From: SIAJ01 sp036266155
Lineage (GTDB): Bacteria > Planctomycetota > Planctomycetia > Gemmatales > Gemmataceae
Direction of reading: 5' to 3'
Length of the DNA: 18,700 bases
Assembly (NCBI GenBank): GCA_036266155.1
Contig: DATANR010000297.1
Span: 1 to 18,700, forward strand
The position numbers and the translations under genes were made by a program. Position 1 is the first letter of the stretch. Each line of letters begins with the position of its first letter. Under the pieces are notes generated by a model. That model saw only the letters and a list, made by a program, of their open reading frames with translations, ran no database searches and had not been told where the DNA came from. Shown here in pieces: positions 6,850 to 13,300 of this stretch.

Positions 6850-8130
6850 TTATCCCAACTTCCACGGTTCGCGGTAGGGCCGGCTGATCATGGCCGCGGC
6901 TTCGGCGTCACCGGTGATCTGTTCCTTGACCGGGTCCCACGCGATCTTGCGGCCCGTGCGAATCGCAATGTTGCCGAGGTGGCACACGGTCGCGGAGCGG
7001 TGGCCGATCTCGGCGTCGGCGATCGGCAGCTTGCGCGAGCGGATGCAGTCGAGCCAGTTGCCGTGGTGATTCTTGCTTGCGTAAAGATGGACGTCCGTGT
7101 CCTTCAGCTCTTCCTTGAGGATCTCGGCCGGCGTTGCTTCGATTTTCCCGCGATCGACGAAAATTTTGCCCTTCTCGCCGATAAATGTGCAGCCACCCTT
7201 CTCGCCGTTGGCGCACACGACCTTCACGCCGTTCGCGTAGTGGTAAGTGATCGAGCACTTCTCCGGCGTCTCGAACCAGCCGTCTTTGTTGTAAGTCGCG
7301 GTCCCTTCGATCGAGACGGGGCCGGACTCGTCCATTCCGAGGGCCCACTGCGTGATGTCGAGGTGGTGGGCGCCAAAGTTCGTTACCTGTCCGCCGGAGT
7401 AGTCCCAGAAGAAGCGGAAGAGGTAGTGAACGCGGTTCGCGTTAAACGGCCGCTTCGGCGCCGGCCCGAGCCAGCGGTCATAGTCGAGTTCGGCCGGCGG
7501 GTCGGAGTCCGGCACCGATTTCTTGGCCCGGTCGATCCAGTTCGGGCCGGGGATGCCGACGCGGACCTCGCTGATCTTGCCGAGCCGGCCGGAGCGCACG
7601 TATTCACAGGCTCGGCGGAATCGGTCATCCGAACGCTGCTGGCTGCCGGTCTGCAAGATGCGCTTGTTCTTGCGGGCCGCGTCGACGATGGCCCGGCCCT
7701 CGGTGATGAACAGCGTGAGCGGCTTCTCGATGTAGACATCCTTGCCGGCATGGCACGCATCCACCGTGATCTGGGCGTGCCAGTGGTCCGGCACGGTGAT
7801 CACGACGGCATCGACGTCCTTGCGGTCGAGAATCTTGCGATAGTCGGCCACGCCGTCGGGCTTCTTGCCGCCGGCATCCTCGACGAGTTTGACGGCCTCG
7901 GCGAGCCGCTTGGCATCGACTTCGCAGACGGCGACGACATTCTTGGCATGGGTCTTCGTGTTGCCCTTCCCCTGGTTGCCGACGCCGATGGCCCCGATGC
8001 GGATCTGCTCGGAGGGCTTCGGCGTGTCGGCCGCACGAGCCGTCGGGAACGGCGGCAAGAAGTAGGTGACGCCGCCAACCGATACGGAGGCGGCCGCGGT
8101 GCGCAAAAACGATCGGCGGGAGAGGTTCAT
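6850..8130 (-). CDS. Tat-exported Gfo/Idh/MocA family oxidoreductase
   Basis: This is a 426-residue NAD(P)-dependent sugar- or cyclitol-type oxidoreductase, of a family expanded in planctomycetes; the substrate cannot be read from the sequence. From the ATG at 8130 the protein starts MNLSRRSFLRTAAASVSVGG, a twin-arginine signal (SRRSFLR at 4-10), so it acts in the periplasm or paryphoplasm. The mature part has the Rossmann motif RIGAIGVGNQGKG (44-56), the VVITVPDHWHAQI strand-loop typical of the family, and the catalytic EKP triplet at 135-137 (YIEKPL). The C-terminal domain contains GGQVTNFGAHHLDITQWAL, which carries the usual active-site His region, and NHHGNWLDCIRSRKLP. The frame stays open up to 8256, but the Tat motif and a GAGGG site five bases upstream decide for 8130. 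The 479-codon plus-strand frame over this gene is a shadow. Confidence 0.95.
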   Translation of the reverse strand: MNLSRRSFLRTAAASVSVGGVTYFLPPFPTARAADTPKPSEQIRIGAIGVGNQGKGNTKTHAKNVVAVCEVDAKRLAEAVKLVEDAGGKKPDGVADYRKILDRKDVDAVVITVPDHWHAQITVDACHAGKDVYIEKPLTLFITEGRAIVDAARKNKRILQTGSQQRSDDRFRRACEYVRSGRLGKISEVRVGIPGPNWIDRAKKSVPDSDPPAELDYDRWLGPAPKRPFNANRVHYLFRFFWDYSGGQVTNFGAHHLDITQWALGMDESGPVSIEGTATYNKDGWFETPEKCSITYHYANGVKVVCANGEKGGCTFIGEKGKIFVDRGKIEATPAEILKEELKDTDVHLYASKNHHGNWLDCIRSRKLPIADAEIGHRSATVCHLGNIAIRTGRKIAWDPVKEQITGDAEAAAMISRPYREPWKLG

Positions 8131-8368
8131 CGGAGCCCTCGTGAGACAGAAAACGCCAACAGCTGGCGGCGGTATTAGGTGTTGATGCCAAGGTGAATGT
8201 AACGTTCCAGCCGGTTTCTGGCGAGGGAAGCGGAATTTCGCCAACTGAGATAGCACTACCGGCGCGCGTGAAATACAAACAGGCGAAACGAGCGAGGCAA
8301 TTCCTTCGGGAGACCACCGGGAGCGTTGCGCCTCCGGATTTCACCCTCTATGTCTTTGGAGTTTTGGT

Positions 8369-8887
8369 ATGAAGACGTTGCGCTGGTTCTGTGCAGTGGC
8401 CATGTCGGCCGCCCTGGTTGTTTCGTCGGCCCGAGCCCAGGAGCCCCCCAAGCCCGGTCCTGAACACGAGCAGCTCAAGAAACTCGAAGGCGCCTGGGAG
8501 GCGACGATGAAGATCATGGGCATGGAGTCCAAGGGGACCATGACCTACAAGATGGACGTCGGCGGCCTATGGCTGACCAGCAATTACGAGGGTGAATTCC
8601 TCGGCGGGAAGTTCCACGGCAAGGGCTTTGACTCCTACGACACGGCCAAGAAGAAGTATGTCGGCATCTGGGTCGACAGCATGTCGACTTCGCCATTGCT
8701 GATGGAAGGGACGTTCGACAAGGACAAGAAGGAGATGACGATGACCGGCGAAGGCCCGGGCCCAACTGGTCCGACGAAAATGAAGGCAGTCACCAAGTTC
8801 GTGGATGACAACAACATCGTCTTCGAAATGTACATGGGCGACGGCAAGGAGCCGCAATTCACGATCACGTACAAGCGGAAGAAGTGA
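8369..8887 (+). CDS. Secreted DUF1579 family protein
   Basis: The 172-residue product has a signal peptide, MKTLRWFCAVAMSAALVVSSARA, with cleavage likely before QEPPKPG. The mature part starts with PGPEHEQLKKLEGAWEATMK (30-49), the LxGxW entrance typical of DUF1579, and continues with predicted beta-strands: GTMTYKMDVGGLWLTSNYEG, GGKFHGKGFDSYDTAKKKYVGIWVDSM, TGEGPGP, and FTITYKRKK at the end. DUF1579 proteins are lipocalin-like beta-barrels of unknown ligand and are common in planctomycetes and other bacteria. Location is presumably periplasmic. A GGAG about eight bases upstream supports the ATG at 8369. The gene is divergent from the oxidoreductase; the 238-base intergenic region should carry both promoters. 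An inverted repeat begins 26 bases after the stop. Confidence 0.92.
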   Translation: MKTLRWFCAVAMSAALVVSSARAQEPPKPGPEHEQLKKLEGAWEATMKIMGMESKGTMTYKMDVGGLWLTSNYEGEFLGGKFHGKGFDSYDTAKKKYVGIWVDSMSTSPLLMEGTFDKDKKEMTMTGEGPGPTGPTKMKAVTKFVDDNNIVFEMYMGDGKEPQFTITYKRKK

Positions 8888-8912
8888 GGTCGAACCGCCG
8901 AGACTCCACAGC

Positions 8913-8962
8913 GCTGGTCTTTACCCCGCGGGGATGGGTTCGTACACGGGTTAAAGACCAGC
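8913..8962. repeat. 16-bp inverted repeat ending directly at the ABC ATPase start
   Basis: GCTGGTCTTTACCCCG (8913-8928) and its reverse complement at 8947-8962 match at 15 of 16 positions, with an 18-base spacer. The second arm ends immediately before the ATG at 8963 and covers the place where a Shine-Dalgarno would be; none is seen. It could limit translation of the ATPase or serve as terminator of the upstream DUF1579 gene; there is no T-tract on the plus strand. Confidence 0.85.
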
Positions 8963-9925
8963 ATGGAAGAAACGTCAACCAGCACCGTCCCCGTATTGCT
9001 CTTTGAGCAAGTCTCGAAGTGGTACGGGCCCGTCATCGGCCTCAATCAAGTCACACTCGAATTACGCAGCGGCATCACCGGCCTCGTCGGCTCGAACGGG
9101 GCCGGCAAGTCGACGCTGCTGCGCCTCGCGACCGGACAACTGAAGCCGAGCTTGGGCCGCGTCACGGTTCGCGGAGTGGATGCGTGGGATTGGAAAGCCA
9201 AGGCGCTCGTCGGCTACTGTCCCGACACCGATGCCTTTTACGAAGACCTCTCCGGCCGCGAGTTCGTCGGCGCCATGGCTCGGCTCTGCGGATTCGATCG
9301 CCGCGATGCTCAACGGCGAACTGAAGCAGTCCTCGACCGCGTCGGCATGATCGATCGTGCCGATCGCAAGCTCGGCGGCTACTCGAAGGGTATGCGCCAG
9401 CGGATCAAGCTCGCCCAGGCTCTTCTCAATGACCCAGAGCTGTTGGTGCTCGACGAACCACTGAGCGGCATCGACCCGCTAGGCCGGCAAGAACTCCTCG
9501 AACTTTTCCGCGGGCTCGCCAACGAAGGGAAATGTCTGCTCGTCAGCTCCCATGAACTCGAAGAACTCGAAAAGCTGACGGATACGGTGGCGATCCTGAC
9601 GCGTGGCCGCGTGGCGGCGGTCGGCACGGTGACGCGCATCCGCGACATGCTCGACGACCAGCCGCTTTCCATCCGTATCGACTCGGCCGACGCTCGCCGC
9701 CTGGCGGCCTTGCTCATCGGCCGGCCCGATGTCGTCGGCGTCGATTTTCCGGAAGACCACACGACCGGCGGCCTCATCGTCCGCGCCCGCAACCCACGAC
9801 GCTTCTTCGAGGAGTTCGGCCACCTAGTCGTCGACGAAGCGATCGACGTGACGCGCCTGGAGCCGCTCGACGAATCGGCCCACGCGGTGTTGGGGTATCT
9901 GCTGGGCGGCAGTGGGAAGACGTAA
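8963..9925 (+). CDS. ABC transporter ATP-binding protein (ABC-2 exporter, CcmA-like)
   Basis: The 320-residue product is a single nucleotide-binding domain of the kind that pairs with ABC-2 type permeases. Motifs are intact: Walker A GSNGAGKST (43-51), a Q-loop region around GYCPDTDAFYEDLSG (84-98) in which the usual Gln is replaced by Pro-Asp context, signature YSKGMRQR (140-147) following LGG, Walker B LLVLDEP (160-166), D-loop SGIDP, and switch His in SSHELEEL (H197). A C-terminal extension of about 100 residues (from about 220) follows the DrrA/CcmA pattern. The partner permease is very likely the protein encoded at 10677-11606, although two unrelated small genes intervene. Substrate is unknown. 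The start codon sits flush against an inverted repeat with no visible ribosome binding site; no better in-frame start exists before the first domain strand. Confidence 0.96.
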   Translation: MEETSTSTVPVLLFEQVSKWYGPVIGLNQVTLELRSGITGLVGSNGAGKSTLLRLATGQLKPSLGRVTVRGVDAWDWKAKALVGYCPDTDAFYEDLSGREFVGAMARLCGFDRRDAQRRTEAVLDRVGMIDRADRKLGGYSKGMRQRIKLAQALLNDPELLVLDEPLSGIDPLGRQELLELFRGLANEGKCLLVSSHELEELEKLTDTVAILTRGRVAAVGTVTRIRDMLDDQPLSIRIDSADARRLAALLIGRPDVVGVDFPEDHTTGGLIVRARNPRRFFEEFGHLVVDEAIDVTRLEPLDESAHAVLGYLLGGSGKT

Positions 9926-9968
9926 GGTTGAATGATCCGGGACGAAATGAGACAATACTAAAATCGAG

Positions 9969-10082
9969 TGGAGAAGGGCAATGTCGCAAATCATGACCCG
10001 AGTCGAGATAGATGCCCCACGTGATTACGTGTATGGAGAAGTCACATGTCCGAGGTCATGACCCGGTCGGAGATAGAGGCCC
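9969..10082 (+). repeat. Direct 49-bp near-duplication at the 5' end of the small gene
   Basis: Segments 9969-10017 and 10034-10082 match at about 36 of 49 positions without gaps, including TGGAGAAG, an ATGTC start context, TCATGACCCG and AGATAGA. Both carry an ATG in the same place, so this is a duplication of a gene start with its leader. The upstream copy has decayed. Confidence 0.75.
9981..10061 (+). pseudogene. Relict duplicate of the start of the small protein gene
   Basis: The frame begins MSQIMTRVEIDAP, close to the MSEVMTRSEIEAQ of the gene at 10046, then runs out of similarity and stops after 26 codons at 10061. It overlaps the first 16 bases of the next gene. It is best seen as the remnant of a tandem partial duplication, but a short leader peptide that couples translation into the next gene is possible. 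Confidence 0.45.
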
Positions 10083-10276
10083 AGTTCCCTGACGAGTGGA
10101 TCTTGGTGATCGACCCGGAAACTGGGCCGGATCTGCGCGTTCGATCCGGAGTCCTAGCAGCCCATAGCAAGAGCCGGGACGAGGTTTACCGTATCGCGAT
10201 TGCGATCAAACCAAGTCGATCTGCTGTTTGGTACAATGGCAATCCTGTTCCTGTCGGAACGGCATTGCTGTTATGA
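10046..10276 (+). CDS. Small uncharacterised protein coupled to a retropepsin-like protease
   Basis: The 76-residue product starts MSEVMTRSEIEAQFPDEWIL and has no signal or membrane segment. Predicted secondary structure is a short helix, strands around WILVIDPETG and LRVRSGVLAAH, a helix SRDEVYRIAIAI, and a final strand AVWYNGNPV. I do not know a named family, but small proteins of this plan (EIxxxFPxEWxLV...G.V..HS...DEVY) commonly precede retropepsin-like genes in bacteria, from general recollection. Its stop TGA overlaps the ATG of the protease gene (ATGA at 10273-10276), so the two are likely made together. Base composition of this and the next gene looks less G+C-rich, especially at third positions, than the flanking ABC genes, which suggests separate acquisition. 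GGAGAAG upstream at 10035-10041 may be the ribosome binding site. Confidence 0.75.
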   Translation: MSEVMTRSEIEAQFPDEWILVIDPETGPDLRVRSGVLAAHSKSRDEVYRIAIAIKPSRSAVWYNGNPVPVGTALLL

Positions 10277-10680
10277 CATTTCCGTTTAATCCCTCGCTTG
10301 GCACTATCCTGGTCTGGGCTGAAATTACGGGACCAACAGGAAAGAGAACCATTGTGGCGCTAAGCCTCGACACGGGGGCCTCAACGACAAGCATTAACCT
10401 GGACTGCCCGATTCGAGTCGGTTATGACCCAACTCTGTTTCCAGCCAACGTCGCCATGACAACTGGCAGCGGAGTCATTAATGTGCCCCGTTTTCCGGTC
10501 GCCGAACTCGCGTCGCTTGGCCAAGCGCGGTGCAATTTTCCAGTATTGGCTCACACGCTCCCGCCGACCGCAGTCGTCGAAGGCTTGCTAGGTCTCGACT
10601 TCCTTCAAGGTCAGTTGCTTACGCTCGACTTCGTCAAAGGTGAGATCACGCTGACCCCTGCGACTGGCCCCACCCCATGA
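10273..10680 (+). CDS. Retropepsin-like aspartic protease domain protein
   Basis: The 135-residue product has the active-site motif LSLDTGASTTSIN, with catalytic D33 in DTGAS (33-37), and the second conserved element VEGLLGLDFLQG (102-113), the hydrophobic-hydrophobic-Gly pattern of retropepsin folds. The length fits one protomer of a homodimeric protease such as the bacterial gag-asp family; catalysis would need dimerisation. No signal peptide is present, so it would act in the cytosol. I start at the ATG at 10273, which overlaps the upstream stop (ATGA), rather than at 10228, which lies within the preceding gene and adds a non-family Cys-rich stretch. The 3' end also overlaps the permease start (ATGA at 10677-10680), so translation of all three is likely coupled. 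Substrate is unknown; the permease or the small partner are candidates only by position. Confidence 0.9.
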   Translation: MTFPFNPSLGTILVWAEITGPTGKRTIVALSLDTGASTTSINLDCPIRVGYDPTLFPANVAMTTGSGVINVPRFPVAELASLGQARCNFPVLAHTLPPTAVVEGLLGLDFLQGQLLTLDFVKGEITLTPATGPTP

Positions 10681-11606
10681 GCCTCGCCACCGAGCCGCAC
10701 TCGCCTATTGAAACGCGCAATTCCGCATTTCGCGCGTTCGTCTTCCTCGTCGGCTTCGCCATTCGCCGGCAGGCGCGTGTTCGACAAATGGTCGGGATCG
10801 CAATCGGGCTATTGCTGATTTGCTTGCTGCTGGTGGCGACGTTCTCGGCGTCGGGCGGCTGGGATCGTTATCAGTGGCGGCTCGACAGACAGAAGCCGTA
10901 TGCTCAGGCGCAGATGAACGGCGCTCTCGTCTATGCGGCCATCGATCAATCCGAGTACATGGATCGGTTCCGCCAGGACACCCGGCCACTTTCCGTCTTT
11001 TCACGGTGGGTGGTGTTCTTGCTCTTCCTTGGTTTCTTGCTGCCGCTCTTCAGCTTGAGCTTTGCGACCGGGGCGCTCGGGCAGGAGCGCGAGGGCCGGT
11101 CGCTCGTCTGGCTCATGACCCGGCCGCTGCCGCGGTCAGGTGTTTATCTTGCGAAGTTCCTCGGCATGTTGCCGTGGTGCCTGGCTCTCACCGTGGGCGG
11201 CTTCGGCCTGCTCTGCCTCGCCGGCGGCGAGACGGGCCGGCGGGCATTCGTGCTTTATGGCCCCGGCGTCTTCGCGGGCTCGCTCGCCTTCGCGGCACTA
11301 TTCCACCTGTTCGGCGCTCTGCTGCCACGGCCGTCGATCATTGCGCTCTTGTACGCGTTTTTCTTCGAAACGCTCCTGAGCGAACTGCCGATCCCCGGCA
11401 CCTTGAAGCGGCTCAGTATCAATTACTACACGCGGTGCCTGCTCTACGCGGCGGCTGAGGGCGAAGACGTGCCGATCGAATCGTCATCGCTGTTCGTTCC
11501 AGTCAGTCCGCGGACCGCGTGGATCGTGCTGACCGCAATCACGACCGGATTGACCGCGCTCGGCATGTGGCTTTTTGCAAAAATGGAACATCGAGACGAC
11601 GTATAG
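10677..11606 (+). CDS. ABC-2 type transporter permease
   Basis: The 309-residue product is an integral membrane protein with about six hydrophobic segments. These are around 40-58 (GIAIGLLLICLLLVATFSA), 109-133 (WVVFLLFLGFLLPLFSLSFA), 162-182 (GMLPWCLALTVGGFGLLCLA), 192-215 (GPGVFAGSLAFAALFHLFGALL), 219-232 (IIALLYAFFFETLL) and 283-300 (AWIVLTAITTGLTALGMWLF). The loop after the second segment, ALGQEREGRSLVWLMTRPLPRS, is the typical ABC-2 'E...G.....L..P.sR' element, and fits DUF/ABC-2 permeases of planctomycetes. A soluble stretch of about 45 residues (GWDRYQWRLDRQKPYAQAQM onward) faces the outside between the first two segments. It very likely works with the ATPase encoded at 8963-9925. Its ATG overlaps the protease stop by four bases. 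Confidence 0.93.
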   Translation: MSLATEPHSPIETRNSAFRAFVFLVGFAIRRQARVRQMVGIAIGLLLICLLLVATFSASGGWDRYQWRLDRQKPYAQAQMNGALVYAAIDQSEYMDRFRQDTRPLSVFSRWVVFLLFLGFLLPLFSLSFATGALGQEREGRSLVWLMTRPLPRSGVYLAKFLGMLPWCLALTVGGFGLLCLAGGETGRRAFVLYGPGVFAGSLAFAALFHLFGALLPRPSIIALLYAFFFETLLSELPIPGTLKRLSINYYTRCLLYAAAEGEDVPIESSSLFVPVSPRTAWIVLTAITTGLTALGMWLFAKMEHRDDV

Positions 11607-11675
11607 CCAGAAGTCAGAATTGAGGCTCTTCACTGACTTCCGAGTTCTGACCTCTGACTTCTGACTCCTGACTCC
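11607..11675. repeat. Heptanucleotide tandem repeat with inverted unit
   Basis: Six consecutive 7-base units follow the TGACTYC consensus at 11634-11675 (TGACTTC, CGAGTTC, TGACCTC, TGACTTC, TGACTCC, TGACTCC). Two further units in the opposite orientation (AGAAGTC, AGAATTG) occur at 11609-11622, so the block can fold on itself. It fills the 73-base gap between the permease stop and the next ATG at 11680. It resembles the short tandemly repeated heptamers known from cyanobacterial genomes. Confidence 0.85.
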
Positions 11676-11679
11676 TGGC

Positions 11680-12363
11680 ATGACCGACCTCACCACCACT
11701 CCCCAGCACGGCAACCGCGGCGATGGCCGCGATCGGCCGACGGCGCCGGCAGGGATTGCCATCGCCATTAGCCGGGAATCCGGCGCGCGCGGCGAAACCA
11801 TCGCACGCCGCATTGGCAAGCGGCTCGGTTGGCAGGTGTACACGCAAGAGTTGCTCGAGTTCCTGTGCGCCAACGAGGCGGCCCGACAGTCCGTCCTTGC
11901 CGATGTGCCGGTTGATGCCGCGGCATGGGTGTCGGTGCAGCTCGACCGCATCCGAAGTGAACGTGGGTTTGACCCAAATGCCGAGGATAGCGAGATGCCG
12001 CGGCTCATCCTTGCGCTGGCGGCACGCGGGCAAGCGGTTCTCGTGGGCCGGGGGGCCGGTTATTATCTGCCGTCGGAAATGTCGCTCCACGTCCGTATCG
12101 TCGCTGCGCTCGCCGACCGGATCGCCCACATGGCCGACTGGTCGCGTCTGACGCGCGAACAAGCCGCGGAGCAAGTTCGCTTGCTGGACGAGCGACGTGC
12201 CGAGTTCCTGTTCAAGCACTTTGGCCGTCGCACGACCGATCCGCACGACTTTGATTTGATCTTGAATTCAGGGCTGCTCGGCGAGGAGACATGTGCGGAT
12301 ATCATTCTCGCCGCTCTGAACGGCAAACAAGATGCCCTCGCGGGCGACTCGCGACTCGGGTAA
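11680..12363 (+). CDS. Cytidylate kinase-like family protein
   Basis: The 227-residue product has the fold of the cytidylate-kinase-like family (PF13189-type P-loop kinases). The nucleotide-binding strand and loop are IAIAISRESGARGETIARRIGKRLGW (26-51), with an atypical loop SRESGARGE in place of the GxxGxGKS P-loop, as is usual in this family. Then follow QELLEFLC, a helix with acidic DVPVDAAAWVSVQLDRIR, LILALAARGQAVLVGRGAGYYLP (strand with VGRGA), LHVRIVAALADRIAHM and the Arg-rich lid RLTREQAAEQVRLLDERRAEFLFKHFG, and DFDLILNSG, a typical family strand. A phosphate acceptor cannot be named. It begins four bases after a heptamer repeat block, with no visible Shine-Dalgarno; no other start is available. 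It is followed after 9 bases by the purine nucleoside phosphorylase gene, so a nucleotide-salvage operon is plausible. Confidence 0.9.
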   Translation: MTDLTTTPQHGNRGDGRDRPTAPAGIAIAISRESGARGETIARRIGKRLGWQVYTQELLEFLCANEAARQSVLADVPVDAAAWVSVQLDRIRSERGFDPNAEDSEMPRLILALAARGQAVLVGRGAGYYLPSEMSLHVRIVAALADRIAHMADWSRLTREQAAEQVRLLDERRAEFLFKHFGRRTTDPHDFDLILNSGLLGEETCADIILAALNGKQDALAGDSRLG

Positions 12364-12372
12364 CGCGGACGC

Positions 12373-13248
12373 ATGACAGCATTCGACGCTTTCACCGCCG
12401 CGGTCCAGGCCCATCGGCCACGGGTCGCCGTTGTGCTGGGTTCGGGGCTGGGGTCCGTGCCGCAGCGATTCGTGGAAGCGGCCGCCGTCCCGTTCGGTGA
12501 AGTACCCGGCCTGGTTGCCCCGTCGGTACACGGGCATTCGGGCAAAATTAGTCTTGGACAGTGCGGCGGCGTGTCGTTGCTGGTTTTCCGCGGCCGTCTG
12601 CACTTTTACGAAGGCCACTCGTGGGATCAGGTCGCCGCGCCCGTTCGATTGATGGCAAATTGGGGCGTGAAGACGCTGTTCCTGACCAATGCGGCCGGCG
12701 GCATCCACGACCGGCTCTGGCCGGGCGACTTGATGCTTCTGAGCGATCATCTTTGGCTGCAATTTCCGACACGCATTGCCGAACTTCACAGTCAAATCGG
12801 ATCGAGTAAGCCGGAGCCCGAAGCGGAAGCGAGGGCGACGATGGGCATTACAAAATCACCGTCGCCCTCGCGCCCGCTTCGGGCTCCGGCACCTCGAGCA
12901 GTCTATTCGCCGCGGCTCATCGAACTGTTGCAACAGGCCGAGCCGGATCGTGAACTGCTCGCCGGAGTGTACGCCGCCCTCACCGGCCCCTGCTATGAAA
13001 CGCCCGCCGAGATTCGGGCGTTGAAGGCCATGGGCGCCGATGCCGTCGGCATGTCGACGGCGTTCGAAGCTCGCACGGCTGTCGAATTGGGCATGGAGGT
13101 CGCAGCGATCTCGTGTATTACGAACAAGGCGGCTGGGTTGGCGGCCGGAACCCTGGATCACAAGGAAGTTCTGGCCAACGCCGGCCGGCCTGCCGAGAGA
13201 ATTTCCAATTTGTTGGAAACGATCCTGCCCAAGCTGGGTTATTCTTGA
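12373..13248 (+). CDS. Purine nucleoside phosphorylase (trimeric class), with an inserted palindromic element
   Basis: The enzyme cleaves purine ribonucleosides with phosphate to free base and ribose 1-phosphate in salvage. The 291-residue product has the class hallmarks VVLGSGLG (20-27, phosphate site), GRLHFYEG (74-81, with R75 and H77), LTNAAGG (104-110), GPCYETPAEIRAL (205-217, E209 equivalent to the human E201), GADAVGMST (221-229) and CITNKAAG (248-255, N251). Against other members, the segment between SDHLWL (124-129) and VYSPRLI (177-183) is abnormal: the conserved NPLxGPN...RFPDM loop is not recognisable, and residues 147-173 are encoded by an 81-bp inverted repeat. That loop carries a residue contacting the neighbouring active site in the human enzyme, so activity may be changed. 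The frame is intact. The gene is 9 bases after the kinase-like gene. Confidence 0.95.
   Translation: MTAFDAFTAAVQAHRPRVAVVLGSGLGSVPQRFVEAAAVPFGEVPGLVAPSVHGHSGKISLGQCGGVSLLVFRGRLHFYEGHSWDQVAAPVRLMANWGVKTLFLTNAAGGIHDRLWPGDLMLLSDHLWLQFPTRIAELHSQIGSSKPEPEAEARATMGITKSPSPSRPLRAPAPRAVYSPRLIELLQQAEPDRELLAGVYAALTGPCYETPAEIRALKAMGADAVGMSTAFEARTAVELGMEVAAISCITNKAAGLAAGTLDHKEVLANAGRPAERISNLLETILPKLGYS
12810..12890. repeat. 81-bp palindromic element inserted in frame in the phosphorylase gene
   Basis: The arms 12810-12840 and 12860-12890 are reverse complements at 29 of 31 positions, beginning GCCGGAGCCCGAAGCGG; the loop is 19 bases. The element is exactly 27 codons long, keeps the reading frame and encodes a Pro/Glu/Ala/Ser-rich segment (PEPEAEARATMG then SPSPSRPLRAPA). 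TCGAG occurs three bases outside both ends (12802-12806 and 12894-12898) and may be a target duplication. The arm sequence resembles interspersed repeats I recall from planctomycete intergenic DNA. Confidence 0.9.
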
Positions 13249-13300
13249 GTGTCCCCCCGCCGTACAATTCGGCATGGACTCACATTCTGAGTGCGACGAT

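Noticed and set aside
6739..8178. 479-codon open frame on the plus strand
   Set aside because: It lies opposite the Gfo/Idh oxidoreductase gene, which has a Tat signal and clear motifs; the plus-strand product has no domain and reflects high third-position G+C.
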